Source: Zeimonas arvi (lineage in GTDB: Bacteria; Pseudomonadota; Gammaproteobacteria; Burkholderiales; Burkholderiaceae_E). From it: 64,000 nt of DNA. The position numbers and the translations under genes are program-made. The notes beneath the pieces are model-generated. The model saw only the letters and a list, made by a program, of their open reading frames with translations, made no database searches and was not told the DNA's origin. The stretch is taken from assembly GCF_008039575.1 (NCBI RefSeq), contig NZ_VDUY01000005.1, positions 62,001 to 126,000 of the forward strand. The letters are read 5' to 3'. Each line of letters opens with the position of its first letter. Position 1 is the stretch's first letter. Of the stretch, positions 17,384-28,000 are shown piece after piece.

Positions 17384-18388
17384 TCAGTCGATCTTCAGCC
17401 CGCGCTCGCGGATCAGCGTGTGCCAGATCGCGGTCTCGCGCTCCACGAAGGCGCCGAGCGCCTGCGGCGACGAGGGCGCGACCTGCAGGCCGAAGTCCTC
17501 GAGCGCCTTGCGCACCTCGGGCTCGCCGAGCGTGGCCTGCATCTCGCGGTTCAGCCGCCCCACGATGTCGGCCGGCGCGCCCTGTGGCACGTACATGGCC
17601 AGCCACGCGAATACCTCGATACCGGACACACCGGCCTCGGCGATCGTGGGCACGTCGGGCAGCTGCGGAATGCGCTCCTTCGACAGCACGGCCAGCGCGC
17701 GGACCTTGCCGGCGCGAATCTGCGCCAGCCCGCCGGCGGTGTCGACGATCATCATCGGGATCGTGCCGGCCATGACGTCCTGGATCGCCATCGCGGTGCC
17801 GCGATAGGGCACGTGGACGATGTACAGGCCGGCGCGGTCCTTCAGCAGCTCCATGGCCAGGTGGTGCGGGCTGCCGGCGCCCGGCGATCCGTAGCTGAAC
17901 TTGCCGGGATTGCGGCGCGCCTCGGCGATCAGCTGGCGGGCCGAGGTGAAGCCGCTGGCCGGGTCGGCGACCAGGATCAGCGGAAAGCGGGCCATGAAGC
18001 CCACCGGCGCGAAATCGGCTGGCTCGTAGGGGAGCTGGCTGTAGAGCGCCGGGTTGAAGACCATCGCGCCGTTGTCGCCGAAGACGATCGTGTAGCCGTC
18101 GGCCGGGGCGCGCGCCGCGATCTCGGTGCCGATGATGCCGGCCGCGCCCGGGCGGTTGTCGACGGTGACCTGGGTGCCGAGCCGCTTGCCGAGCTGCGGC
18201 GCCACCTGCCGCGCCAGGAAGTCCGAACCGCCGCCGGCCGGATAGGGGACGACCCAGCGGATCGGCTTCGACGGCCAGGCCTGGGCTGCGGCGTCGATGG
18301 GCCGGGCGGCGAGGGGCAGCCCGGCGAGGGGCGAAGCGGCCAGCGCGCCCAGCAGGCGGCGGCGGGGGTTCGAAGCGTTCTCGTTCAT
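17384..18388 (-). CDS. Bug-family tripartite tricarboxylate transporter substrate-binding protein
   Basis: This 334-residue periplasmic binding protein belongs to the TctC/Bug family, which is greatly expanded in Burkholderiales. The signal region has arginines followed by LLGALAASPLAGLPLA. The mature part has WPSKPIRWVVPYPAGGGSD, the family hallmark, then VDNRPGAAGIIGTEIAARAPADGYT. Bug proteins bind carboxylates, amides or nicotinic acid-type ligands. No TctA or TctB permease gene is adjacent, which is common for orphan Bug genes. It is convergent with the SbmA-like gene at 16 bases. An alternative upstream start exists, but ATG 18388 fits the signal sequence. Confidence 0.92.
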   Translation of the reverse strand: MNENASNPRRRLLGALAASPLAGLPLAARPIDAAAQAWPSKPIRWVVPYPAGGGSDFLARQVAPQLGKRLGTQVTVDNRPGAAGIIGTEIAARAPADGYTIVFGDNGAMVFNPALYSQLPYEPADFAPVGFMARFPLILVADPASGFTSARQLIAEARRNPGKFSYGSPGAGSPHHLAMELLKDRAGLYIVHVPYRGTAMAIQDVMAGTIPMMIVDTAGGLAQIRAGKVRALAVLSKERIPQLPDVPTIAEAGVSGIEVFAWLAMYVPQGAPADIVGRLNREMQATLGEPEVRKALEDFGLQVAPSSPQALGAFVERETAIWHTLIRERGLKID

Positions 18389-18485
18389 GTTCGCGGGGGA
18401 GAGGGGAAAAGCGGGAAGGCGGAAAACCTTCAATGCTACTGCTTCCCTTCGCGCCGCGTGGCGGGCCGGGATCGGCGCGCGCTCG

Positions 18486-18584
18486 TCAGCGATCGCCGTC
18501 GCGCCAGTTCTTCACGACCCACCAGACGAGCCCGGCCAGCATCAGGCAGGCGATGCCGATGCCGATTGCCCAGAACGCCGTCAT
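18486..18584 (-). CDS. 32-residue single-helix membrane protein
   Basis: A short gene encodes 32 residues: an N-terminal hydrophobic helix (FWAIGIGIACLMLAGLVWWV) and a charged tail KNWRDGDR. A near-ideal ribosome-binding site, GGAGGA, lies about eight bases before the ATG, which strongly supports translation despite the small size. It starts 26 bases after the stop of the MocR regulator on the same strand and is probably co-transcribed. I do not recognise the family. Tiny single-helix proteins often modulate a larger membrane partner, but none is indicated here. Confidence 0.6.
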   Translation of the reverse strand: MTAFWAIGIGIACLMLAGLVWWVVKNWRDGDR

Positions 18585-18610
18585 GAAGCGTCCTCCAGTC
18601 GCGCAAGCCG

Positions 18611-20137
18611 CTATGCGTCGGCCGCGCCCGCTCGGCCGCCGCCCGCCAGCATTCGCGTCGCGAGCTCGCCGATCCGGCGCAGCGCGGCACGCTGCGCATC
18701 GTCCCAGCGGCCGCCGACGCCGAAGCGGGCGAAGCGGCCGAAGCGGTCGCTGGCGCTGAACATGTTTCCCGGCGCGAAGCAGATCCGCTCGTCGAGGCAG
18801 CGCCGCCACAACTCCAGCGTGTCGACACCTTCCGGGAACTCCGCCCAGAGGATGAAGCCGCCAGGCGGATCGGTCACCCGGGTGCCGCGAGGAAAGCTCT
18901 GCGCGACGATCTCGCGCGCCTCGTCGACTCGCGCCGCGATCGTCGCGCGCAGGCGCCGGTATCCCGATTCGATGCCCGTCTGCCCCAGGAGCTCGGCCAT
19001 CGCCAGCTCCAGGACCGTGGACTGCCCGCCGCTGGTCGCCGCCTTCATCCGCTGCACCTGCGCGTGCCAGCGGCCTGCCGCCATCCAGCCGAGCCGGATG
19101 CCCGGCGCCAGGGTCTTGGTGAACGAACCGCAGAGCATCACGTTGCCGCCCTCGTCGAACGAATGCACGCTGCGGCGCCGGTCGTCCTGCTCCGACAGGT
19201 CGTTGTAGATGACGTCCTCGATCACCGGGATGCCGCGCTGGGCGGCCATCCGCGCCAGCCGTCTGCGCTCGGCCAGCGGCATGCTGGCGCCGAGCGGATT
19301 CGAGAGCGTGGGCACGGTCAGGACCGCCTTGACCGCGTGCGTGTCGAAGGCCAGCTGCAGCGCGTCGAGCGCCATGCCGGTGCGCGGATGGGTCGGGATC
19401 TCCAGCGCGCGCAGGTGGAGCTGCTCGAGGATCTCGAAGAAACCGAAGTAGGTCGGAGACTCGAGCGCAACGACGTCGCCCGGCCGGGTGACGGCGCGAA
19501 GGCACAGCACGATGGCCTCGAGGCAGCCGTTGGTCACCAGCAGCTGCTGCGGGTCGATCACCGATCCCAGCCTCAGCGCATGCCGCGCGATCGCGCGGCG
19601 CACCGCCTCGTGACCGGGACCGACGCGGTACTCGGCGAGGGTCTGCCGATGGCGCTGGACCGACCGGGCGACGGCGCGGCGCAGTTTCGTCTCGTCGAAG
19701 AGCGAGGCGGCGGGGCAGGCGGCGCCGAAGGACAGGTAGCCTGGGTCCTCGGCGATGCGCATGACCTCGGCGGTCAGGGCGGAACGATCGACCCGCGTCG
19801 ACACCGCCGGCGGGCGCGACGTGTCGGGCTCGGGCAGCGACCGCGGCCGCGCGGCAACGAAGTAGCCGGAGCGAGGCCGCGCCTCGATCAGCCGGGCGTC
19901 CTCGAGCGAGCGATAGGCCTGCGTGGCGGTCGACAGCGACACCCCGTGCTGGCGGGCGAGCTCGCGCACCGAGGGCACGCGCTCGCCGCGGCGCATCGCG
20001 CCGCTGCGGATCGAGCGGGCGAGCGTCTCGGCGATGCTCAGGTAGAGGACGCCGCCGTCGCGGCTCGCCGCGGAGCCGTTGCCGTGGCCGGGCTCGGCCC
20101 GGCCCTGGACTGTCGGGTGGTCGAGTGCGGTGTCCAT
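18611..20137 (-). CDS. MocR-type PLP-dependent GntR regulator
   Basis: This 508-residue protein joins a GntR winged helix (about residues 30-100, with VPSVRELARQHGVSLSTATQAYRSLEDARLI) to a class I aminotransferase-like domain. The aminotransferase part keeps the PLP lysine, Lys341, in SFTKTLAPGIRLGW. It also has NGCLEAI, ESPTYFGFFE and TVPTLSNPLGASM. MocR proteins use the PLP domain as an effector sensor rather than as an enzyme. The start ATG 20137 has GGAGG about 10 bases upstream. It is divergent from a DUF2917 gene, its most likely target by position. Confidence 0.93.
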   Translation of the reverse strand: MDTALDHPTVQGRAEPGHGNGSAASRDGGVLYLSIAETLARSIRSGAMRRGERVPSVRELARQHGVSLSTATQAYRSLEDARLIEARPRSGYFVAARPRSLPEPDTSRPPAVSTRVDRSALTAEVMRIAEDPGYLSFGAACPAASLFDETKLRRAVARSVQRHRQTLAEYRVGPGHEAVRRAIARHALRLGSVIDPQQLLVTNGCLEAIVLCLRAVTRPGDVVALESPTYFGFFEILEQLHLRALEIPTHPRTGMALDALQLAFDTHAVKAVLTVPTLSNPLGASMPLAERRRLARMAAQRGIPVIEDVIYNDLSEQDDRRRSVHSFDEGGNVMLCGSFTKTLAPGIRLGWMAAGRWHAQVQRMKAATSGGQSTVLELAMAELLGQTGIESGYRRLRATIAARVDEAREIVAQSFPRGTRVTDPPGGFILWAEFPEGVDTLELWRRCLDERICFAPGNMFSASDRFGRFARFGVGGRWDDAQRAALRRIGELATRMLAGGGRAGAADA

Positions 20138-20334
20138 GTCTGTGATCCCTCCGGACACGCCATTCTGTACCGGTCGGGCGCACCGCGCCAATGACAGATG
20201 CCTGCGGAGCCGGCAGATACAGACGCCCGGCGAAGGCGGCTGTGCCTGCCGGGCTGGGGCGACCCTGCGGCTGGGCGCGCCGCTGGCGACCGGCCACGAT
20301 CGACGCATCGCAAGCCCCACCGAGGAGCGATGCC

Positions 20335-20898
20335 ATGTTCGCCCAGACCTTCCCCCGCGTTCTTCCCCGTCTGCCGGCCCGCCAGCGGGTTCGCCCCTCC
20401 GAGCGGCTGCTGGCCCGGGTCCTGGCCCGCCTGTCAGGCCACTTGCTCGCACTGCCCCGCCCGCGCGCGGCGCGGGCCATGGCCGAGGACGAGCGGCTCC
20501 TGCGGCTCGCCGCCGACGAGCTCGCTTCGCTGCGAATCGCGGCGGTCGGCCGCATCGTCGTGCTGCGCGGACGCGCCTGGGTCACGGTCGACGGCGACCC
20601 GGCCGATCACTTCGTCGCCCGCGGCGAATCGCTGGCCCTGCAGCCCGGCAGCGTGGCGAGGATAGGCGGCGACGACCCGGGCGCGACGCTCGTCAGGTTC
20701 GTCCCGGCCCGGCAGGCGACGCGCGACGCGCCGCCCGCCTGGCGGCGAGGCCGCCTCGATCGGCGGCTGCTCGAGGCAAGCGAACACATGCTGCGCGACA
20801 TCGGCGCGCCCGATCGCGTGATCGAGGCCGCGCGCGCGTACCGGTCGGCGCAGGGCGCCGCCGGGGAGATCGCCCGGCGACTGGAGTTCCTGCGCTAG
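20335..20898 (+). CDS. DUF2917 family protein
   Basis: This protein of 187 residues has a central beta-rich segment IVVLRGRAWVTVDGDPADHFVARG followed by SLALQPG, typical of DUF2917, a cupin-like family of unknown function found mainly in betaproteobacteria. The N-terminus is arginine- and leucine-rich and the C-terminus is helical. ATG 20335 is preceded by GAGGAG. It faces a MocR regulator across a gap of about 200 bases, which suggests regulation by it. No enzyme motif is visible. Confidence 0.75.
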   Translation: MFAQTFPRVLPRLPARQRVRPSERLLARVLARLSGHLLALPRPRAARAMAEDERLLRLAADELASLRIAAVGRIVVLRGRAWVTVDGDPADHFVARGESLALQPGSVARIGGDDPGATLVRFVPARQATRDAPPAWRRGRLDRRLLEASEHMLRDIGAPDRVIEAARAYRSAQGAAGEIARRLEFLR

Positions 20899-20949
20899 CG
20901 GTCGGCCCCTGCGCCAGCGGTCGCCCAAGGCAGCCGGCGGCAACGGCGG

Positions 20950-23900
20950 CTACATGCTCCGCCGGTACTGCCCGCCCACCTCGAACAGCGCGTTGGTGAT
21001 CTGGCCCAGCGAGCAGACTCGCACCGCGTCCATCAGCACCGCGAACACGTTGCCGTTGTCGATCACCGTGTCCTTCAGGCGCTGCAGCATCGCGGGCGCC
21101 TGGCTCGCGTTGCGGGCGTGGAAGTCGGCCAGCCGCTTCAGCTGGTTCTGCTTCTCTTCCTCGGTGGAGCGCGCGAGCTCGAGCGTCTGCGGGGTCGGGT
21201 CGCCGTGCGGGTTGCGGAAGGTGTTCACGCCGATGATCGGATGCTCGCCGGTGTGCTTGAGCATCTCGTAGTGCATCGACTCGTCCTGGATCTTGCCGCG
21301 CTGGTAGCCGGTCTCCATGGCGCCAAGCACGCCGCCGCGCTCGGCGATGCGCTCGAACTCGGCCAGCACCGCCTCCTCGACCAGCTCGGTCAGCTCGTCG
21401 ATGACGAAGGCGCCCTGGTTCGGGTTCTCGTTCCTGGCCAGGCCCCACTCGCGGTTGATGATCAGCTGGATCGCCATCGCGCGCCGCACGCTCTCCTCGG
21501 TGGGGGTGGTGATCGCCTCGTCGTAGGCGTTGGTATGCAGCGAGTTCGCGTTGTCGTAGGTGGCGATCAGCGCCTGCAGCGTGGTGCGGATGTCGTTGAA
21601 GTCGATCTCCTGCGCGTGCAGGCTGCGGCCGCTGGTCTGGCAGTGGTACTTGAGCTTCTGGCTGCGCTCGTTGGCGCCGTAGCGCTCCTTCATCGCGACC
21701 GCCCAGATCCGGCGCGCCACGCGCCCGAGCACCGTGTACTCCGGATCCATGCCGTTGGAGAAGAAGAAACTGAGGTTCGGCGCGAAGTCGTCGATGTGCA
21801 TGCCGCGCGCGAGGTAGGCCTCCACGAAGGTGAAGCCGTTCGACAGCGTGAAGGCGAGCTGGCTGATCGGGTTCGCGCCGGCCTCGGCGATGTGATAGCC
21901 GCTGATGCTCACCGAGTAGAAGTTGCGCACGTCGTGGTGGACGAAATGCTCCTGGATGTCGCCCATGACCTTGAGCGAGAACTCGGTGCTGAAGATGCAG
22001 GTGTTCTGGCCCTGGTCTTCCTTCAGGATGTCGGCCTGCACCGTGCCGCGCACGGTGGACAGCGTCCACTCGCGGATCTTCTGGTGCTCGTCGTCGGTGG
22101 GCTGTCGGCCGTTCTCGCGCTCGAACTTCTCGACCTGCTGGTCGATCGCGGTGTTCATGAACATGGCCAGGATCGTGGGCGCCGGGCCGTTGATCGTCAT
22201 GCTGACGCTCGTCGCCGGATCGCAGAGGTCGAAGCCCGAGTACAGCACCTTCATGTCGTCGAGCGTGGCGATGCTCACGCCCGAGTTGCCGACCTTGCCG
22301 TAGATGTCGGGCCGCAGGTCCGGATCGTGGCCGTAGAGGGTGACCGAGTCGAAGGCGGTCGACAGGCGCTTGGCCGGCATGCCTTCGGACAGCAGCTTGA
22401 AGCGGCGGTTGGTGCGGAAGGGATCGCCCTCGCCGGCGAACATCCGGGTCGGGTCCTCGTTCTCGCGCTTGAATGCGAACACGCCGCCGGTGTAGGGAAA
22501 GGAGCCGGGCACGTTCTCGAGCATCAGCCACTTGAGCAGCTCGCCGTGGTCCTCATAGGCCGGCAGCACGACCTTGCGGATCTTCGTGCCGGACAGCGAG
22601 CTGTAGGTGAGCTTCGTCCGGATCTCCTTGTCGCGGATCTTCACCACGTATTCGTCGCCGGCGTAGGCCTTCCGCATGTCGGGCCACATGGCGAGCAGCT
22701 TCTTCGCGGCCGGGTCGAGCAAGGCCTCGCGCTTCGCGGCCAGGGCCTCCACGGTCGTGCGTGCGCCGCTCTTCTCGGCGTCGTCCTCGCGCAGCATGCG
22801 GGCGGACTCGCGCAGCTGCTGCACCTCGCGGGCGAACCGGGCCTGCTCTCGCGCGCGGCGCTTGTAGCCGCGCACCGTGTCGGCCACGTCGGCCAGGTAG
22901 CGGATGCGCTGCGGCGGCACGATGACGACCTGGCTCGACGAGTGGCGGCCGTCGGCCTTCGGCAGGCGCCCGGGCTGCGGCAGCTTCAGCCCAAGCTCGA
23001 CAAGCCGCGGCAGCATGCCCTGGTAGAGCGCGGTGACCCCGTCGTCGTTGAAGCGCGAGGCCTGGGTGCCGAACACCGGCATCTCCTCGGGGCGCTTCGT
23101 GAACAGCTCGCGGTTGCGCTGGTACTGCTTGGAGACGTCGCGCAGCGCGTCCATCGCGCCCTTGCGGTCGAACTTGTTGATGGCCACGAAGTCGGCGAAG
23201 TCGAGCATGTCGATCTTCTCTAGCTGGCTGGCGGCGCCGAACTCGGGCGTCATCACGTAGAGCGTGGAATCGACCAGCGGCACGATTGCCGCGTCGCCCT
23301 GCCCGATGCCCGAGGTCTCGACGACGATCAGGTCGAAGCCGGCCACCTTGCAGGCGGCGATCGCGTCGGGCAGGGCCTGGCTGATCTCGCTGCCGGCCTC
23401 GCGGGTGGCCAGCGAGCGCATGAACACGTTCGGGTGGTCGATCGCGTTCATGCGGATGCGATCGCCGAGCAGCGCGCCGCCGCTCTTGCGTCGGGTGGGG
23501 TCGACCGAGATCACCGCCAGCCGCAGCCGGTCGTCCTGGTCGAGGCGAAAGCGCCGGATCAGCTCGTCGGTCAGGCTGGACTTGCCGGCGCCGCCGGTGC
23601 CGGTGATGCCCAGCGTGGGGGTGGCGACCGTGTCGGCCCGCCTGTGCAGTTCGGCGCGCCAGGCTGCGAACTGCGCCTCGTCCATCCGGCCTTCCATGTG
23701 GCCCAGCTCGAGCGCGGTGATGGCCTGGGCCAGCGCGCGGCGCGACTCGGCCAGCCGGTCGCAGGTCGCGGGGTCGGCTTCTCCCTCGCGCGCCGCGTCG
23801 GGCGCCACCAGCGCCTGGAGGTCGGCGGGCGCGAACTGCGACAGATCGATGTCGCAGCGTCGGATCATGTCGGCGATCATGCCCTGCAAGCCCATCCGCT

Positions 23901-24300
23901 GGCCGTCCTCGGGGCTGTAGATGCGCTCGACGCCGTAGGCGTGCAGTTCGGCGATCTCGGCCGGCACGATCACGCCGCCGCCGCCGCCGAAGACCTTCAC
24001 GTGGCCGGCGCCGGCCTCGCGCAGCAGGTCGATCATGTACTTGAAGTACTCGACGTGGCCGCCCTGGTAGGAGGAGATGGCGATCGCGTGCGCGTCTTCC
24101 TGCAGCGCGCAGTCGACCACCTCGCGCACCGACCGGTTGTGGCCCAGGTGGATCACCTCGGCGCCCTTGCTCTGCAGGATGCGCCGCATGATGTTGATCG
24201 AGGCGTCGTGGCCGTCGAACAGCGAGGCGGCAGTCACGAAACGCACCCGGTTCTTCATCCGGTAGTCGGCGAGCTGCTTCTGGTCGGACAGGTCGGTCAT
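20950..24300 (-). CDS. icmF: Fused isobutyryl-CoA mutase IcmF
   Basis: This 1116-residue B12 enzyme interconverts isobutyryl-CoA and n-butyryl-CoA, and some members also use isovaleryl/pivalyl-CoA. It fuses three parts. The cobalamin-binding domain has [14 protein letters not shown] with Co-ligand His31. The MeaI-type G-protein chaperone has P-loop GTGGAGKSS with Lys240. The C-terminal mutase barrel follows. Substrate residues match isobutyryl- rather than methylmalonyl-CoA mutase: Phe621 in RMFAGEG where methylmalonyl-CoA mutase has Tyr, and Gln888 in HCQTSG. It is a single-gene unit; overlapping ACGT palindromes about 150 bases upstream are likely control sites. Confidence 0.96.
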   Translation of the reverse strand: MTDLSDQKQLADYRMKNRVRFVTAASLFDGHDASINIMRRILQSKGAEVIHLGHNRSVREVVDCALQEDAHAIAISSYQGGHVEYFKYMIDLLREAGAGHVKVFGGGGGVIVPAEIAELHAYGVERIYSPEDGQRMGLQGMIADMIRRCDIDLSQFAPADLQALVAPDAAREGEADPATCDRLAESRRALAQAITALELGHMEGRMDEAQFAAWRAELHRRADTVATPTLGITGTGGAGKSSLTDELIRRFRLDQDDRLRLAVISVDPTRRKSGGALLGDRIRMNAIDHPNVFMRSLATREAGSEISQALPDAIAACKVAGFDLIVVETSGIGQGDAAIVPLVDSTLYVMTPEFGAASQLEKIDMLDFADFVAINKFDRKGAMDALRDVSKQYQRNRELFTKRPEEMPVFGTQASRFNDDGVTALYQGMLPRLVELGLKLPQPGRLPKADGRHSSSQVVIVPPQRIRYLADVADTVRGYKRRAREQARFAREVQQLRESARMLREDDAEKSGARTTVEALAAKREALLDPAAKKLLAMWPDMRKAYAGDEYVVKIRDKEIRTKLTYSSLSGTKIRKVVLPAYEDHGELLKWLMLENVPGSFPYTGGVFAFKRENEDPTRMFAGEGDPFRTNRRFKLLSEGMPAKRLSTAFDSVTLYGHDPDLRPDIYGKVGNSGVSIATLDDMKVLYSGFDLCDPATSVSMTINGPAPTILAMFMNTAIDQQVEKFERENGRQPTDDEHQKIREWTLSTVRGTVQADILKEDQGQNTCIFSTEFSLKVMGDIQEHFVHHDVRNFYSVSISGYHIAEAGANPISQLAFTLSNGFTFVEAYLARGMHIDDFAPNLSFFFSNGMDPEYTVLGRVARRIWAVAMKERYGANERSQKLKYHCQTSGRSLHAQEIDFNDIRTTLQALIATYDNANSLHTNAYDEAITTPTEESVRRAMAIQLIINREWGLARNENPNQGAFVIDELTELVEEAVLAEFERIAERGGVLGAMETGYQRGKIQDESMHYEMLKHTGEHPIIGVNTFRNPHGDPTPQTLELARSTEEEKQNQLKRLADFHARNASQAPAMLQRLKDTVIDNGNVFAVLMDAVRVCSLGQITNALFEVGGQYRRSM

Positions 24301-24446
24301 GGTCGGTTTCCTGCGCGCTGGGCGGCCGGCGTCGAACCGGGACAGCCCGGCTGGGGCCGCGATCGGTGCGAAGCCGCGGAGAATTTTCGGACGTATCGTT
24401 CGAAGTATCGCGCGGCGCGGCGGCGCACGCGAGGCGTCACGCTAAC

Positions 24447-24467
24447 TTACGTTGACGTAAACGTCAA
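24447..24467. promoter_or_regulatory. Overlapping ACGT palindromes upstream of icmF
   Basis: Two perfect inverted repeats overlap: TTACGT-TG-ACGTAA (24447-24460) and TTGACGT-AA-ACGTCAA (24452-24467). Together they place three ACGT cores exactly six bases apart. From memory, ACGT-rich palindromes of this type are reported for LiuR/LiuQ regulators of branched-chain amino acid catabolism in proteobacteria, which would suit icmF. The regulator gene is not in the window. Confidence 0.55.
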
Positions 24468-24479
24468 TTGACGCCGGCC

Positions 24480-25022
24480 TCAGCGCCAGCGGCGCACCTG
24501 CCAGCGCAGCAGCAGGCGCTCTCGGTCGAAGACCATGGCCAGCCGAAGCCGGTGGCGATCGGGCTCGCGGCGAAGCAGCGTCAGTGCATCGGGCGACATG
24601 GCCTCGCGCAGCGCGGCCGAGTCCTGTGCCTCGCGCCAGGGCAGGCGATCGTCGGGCAGGCCCTGCAGGGCGGCCTCGTCGACCGGGTCGATGGCTTCGT
24701 AGCGCCAGCGGGCGCGGACCACGGCGGGAACCGGGTCCGGGGCGGGAGGGAGCTGGCGGGCTTCGCGCTTCCAACCATCCGGCCCGATATGGAGCGCGGT
24801 CAGGCGCCCGCCCAGGATCCGGATCACGTCGAACCAGAGATCGGTCACCGCCGCCGGGGTCGTCGATTCGTAGACCAGCTCCACGCCGATCGCCGGGTCG
24901 CGCCGCAGGCAGCCGGCGAGCAGCAAGGCCGTCGGCGCCAGCGCCACGCCGCGCCGCAGCGCGCCGCGCCTGGCGATGTCCACCGGCGCGGCGGCCCCCG
25001 GCTTCATCGGGCTGACCTTCAT
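24480..25022 (-). CDS. Lipoprotein overlapping the Rhs-Tle1 gene (candidate immunity protein)
   Basis: This 180-residue protein has a lipoprotein signal: a basic N-region (IARRGALRRG), a hydrophobic core and the lipobox LLAGC, so it should be anchored in the envelope. The mature part is not a family I recognise; it is rich in charged residues and tryptophan. Its ATG overlaps the TGA of the upstream Rhs-lipase gene (ATGA), so the two are translated as a pair. Periplasmic or lipoprotein immunity proteins encoded next to Tle-type lipase toxins are well known. That role is inferred here from position, coupling and location only. Confidence 0.7.
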   Translation of the reverse strand: MKVSPMKPGAAAPVDIARRGALRRGVALAPTALLLAGCLRRDPAIGVELVYESTTPAAVTDLWFDVIRILGGRLTALHIGPDGWKREARQLPPAPDPVPAVVRARWRYEAIDPVDEAALQGLPDDRLPWREAQDSAALREAMSPDALTLLRREPDRHRLRLAMVFDRERLLLRWQVRRWR

Positions 25023-28000
25023 CGCGCGGCCAGTTGCACGCCGTAGTTCTCGGCAAGCCATCGGGAGTAGGCGTCGAGATCGACCGAGCCGACGATGGAC
25101 AGCTTGCCGTAGGCATCGCGCTCGCGGCTGGGCGGCACGATCAGGAAGGGCTGAGAGGCCGACCAGTCCATGCCCGGGATCGGGGCGGCGCGCTGGGTGG
25201 TGCGCGACACGATGCGGCCGGAGGCATCGCGCACGTCGACCCGGCGGTCGCCGGCGGCGTCGTAGTTCCGGTCGTGCAGGATCGGCGCGTCGACCCGCTG
25301 CCAGTCGGCCGGAAGCGCCTTCATCGACACGCCGGCCTGCGCGGCCATCCGGGTCATCCAGGCGAGCGAGATGTCGGAGAGGTCGCCTTCGGCATTGCCA
25401 CCGCCGACGTCGGCATGGCTGCCCACGAATCCGCGCTCGATCACCGCCGAGCCGGCCGCGCCTTCCAGCGGGAACAGCGAGCGGTGCTCGTTGAGCGCCA
25501 CCGCGTGATACGCGGCCCCCACCGCCGAGGGGATGCCGAGCTGCCAGCGTTGATTGTCGCTGCCGTTCTGCCCGAACTGCGCCACCGTGTCCCACAGCCC
25601 CAGGAAGCGCAGGTCGACGCAGAAGCCCTTCAGCCACCAGTAGCGTTCGGCGTCGAGGCGCGCGACGCGGTTGACGAAGTCCCGCGCCATCGCCGCCCCG
25701 CGCGAGAAGCCGACGACGTCGATCGCGATGGTCTCGCCGATGCGACCGTCGCCCATGTAGGCGTCGAGCTCGCCGAGCATGAAGTCGACCCGGGCTCGCG
25801 CCGTGTTGCCGTTCAGCGGGTCGAGCGCGTTGGTGAGGATCCCGCTGCCCGGATCGTCGAGGCCGACGCCGGTCATGTACCAGGCCTTGCCTTCGTAGAG
25901 CTCGAAGAACTTCCGAACGTTCGACTGGTCGTCCTGTCCCGGCGGCGTGGCCGCGTTGTTGGTGCCGTCGAAGGCGAACAGGATCAACCCCAGCGGATCG
26001 CCGCCCAGCACCGGATTGCCGTCGGCGTAGGCGAAACGATTCAGCCCGCCGGCGAGGCCGAGCGGATCGGGCTCCAGGTAGCGGCCGGTCGCGGGGTCGT
26101 AGCTGCGCTGGTAGTTGTCGTGCAACCCGGTCTCGGGATCGTGATGCTGGCCGGCGAATCGCAATGGCTGGCGCAGTGGGCCGCCTTCGGCCGCGAGCCC
26201 GCCGAAGGCCAGGTACTCGCCCTGCCAGACCCGGCGGCCGGCCGCATCGGTGGCCGCGTGCGGCGTGCCGAGGTGATCGGCGTGCAGCCAGGACACGACC
26301 GGTCCGGAGTCCTGCAGGTCGACGATCGCGACCGGCGCGCCCATCCAGCGCAGGTAGTGGCGGCGCAGGCCGCCGCCCTGTCCGGTTTCGGCGGCCAGCG
26401 CGCGACCGCGATAGAGGTAGCCGGTCTCGCTTGCACCGACCCGCCGCGAGATCCGCTCGCCGGCGGCGTTGTACGCATAGCGAGCCACCGGGCGCGCCTG
26501 ATCGACCACCTCGACGATTCGGCCCGCCGCCCCGCGGCGAAGTTCGAGGCCACCGTGGCGACGCGCTCTCCCGTCGGCGTCGTGCGGCGCCAGGTCGCGG
26601 TCGGCCGCCCAGTCGCGGCCATCGCGACCCCGGGCGTAGCGCAGGTCGCCGGCGAGGTCCCAGGCGAAGAACTCGCGCACCGGCTCGTTCTCGCGCGGGC
26701 TGGCGCGCCGCTCGTCGACGATGAGCCGGCCGAGCGCGTCCCAGCCCAGGCGCCGCTCCTGGCTGGAATCGGAGATGCTGGCCGGCAGTCCGTCGGCACG
26801 CCATCGATAGCGCCAGGCCGGCAGCGGCTCGCGCCCCCGCCAGGTCCATTCGAGCGGCCTGCCGGCGGCATCGTCGCGGCGCTCGAAGCGGGTGCCGTTT
26901 CCGTAGCGCCAGGCGATGGCGCGGCCGCCGCGGTAGCGCACCGCATCGACGATCGGAACGCCGGCGGCGCCAGGCGAGGCGGCAAATCGCATTGCGACCG
27001 GCCTGCCCTGGCGGTCGTAGTCGTAGTCGATCCGGCCGCCGCCCGGCAGGCCGCGCGACACGATGCGCTCGCGCGCATCGCGGGCGAAGCTCCAGCGATG
27101 GGCAGTTCCGCCGATCTCGTCGACGATCTCGCTGACCCGGCCGAGCGCATCGTGCACGACGCGGGTCCGCTGACCGGGATGATCGATGCCCGTCAGCAGC
27201 TCACCCTGCCAGGCGAAGCGGGTCACGGTGCGCTCGCCGCCGCCGAGTTGCTCGCGCTCGATCAGGCGGCCGGCCAGATCGTGGCGCCGGATCTCGACGA
27301 AACCGCCGCCCGAGTCGATACGCTCGACCCGGCCCCAGGGATCGTGCCGGTAACGCCGCCACCCGGCGTCGGCGGACCGCTCCTCGACCAGGCGACCGAA
27401 GTCGTCGTGGCGCAGATCGGTGCGCCGCCCGGCCCCGTCGACGACGAAGGGATGCGGCGCCGCCCCGGCCAGCGCGACCGGGACGCCGCGCGGCGACCCC
27501 TTGCCAGGCGAAGCGCCGTGCGCAGGCGCGACCGCAGTGCGATCGCCGACCGCGCTCGCCAGCCAGCCCCGGTCCGATCGGATCGAAACCTCCCCCGCGC
27601 GCCAGTCCAGCGCCCAGCGGTCGCCTGCCGGCCAGGCGATCGAGCTCGGCAGGCCCTGGTCGTTCCATGCGACCGTCGTCACCGCGTCCCGGATGCGCCA
27701 TTCGACCAGCCGCCACGTGGCGTCGAAGCGCGCCGCACGCCGCGCGAGATCGGGCCCGATCCGCACGACGGCACGGCCCAGGGCGTCGCGATCGATCGTT
27801 TCCGTCAAGCCTTCGGGCCGCTCGATTCCGATCAGCCGCCTGGCCTTGTCGTGCCGGAACACGGTGCGCGCAGCGCGACCGTCGGGCGACAGGCGCTCGA
27901 CCCAGGCGAGCTTGCCGGCCAGCGGGCCTGCCCCATGACGCTGCCAGCGCAGGTGCATGGAAAGGGTCGTCGACGGCTCATCGGGGCGCCGGGCCTGCCC

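Noticed and set aside
20893-20926. Near-duplicate GCGCYAGCGGTCG segments after the DUF2917 gene
   Set aside because: Short, GC-rich and with mismatches; expected by chance at this composition.
21118-23223. Long plus-strand open frame (about 700 codons) opposite icmF
   Set aside because: Its product is Leu/Arg/Gly/His-rich with no domain, and it lies entirely against a highly conserved mutase. It is a GC-driven shadow.
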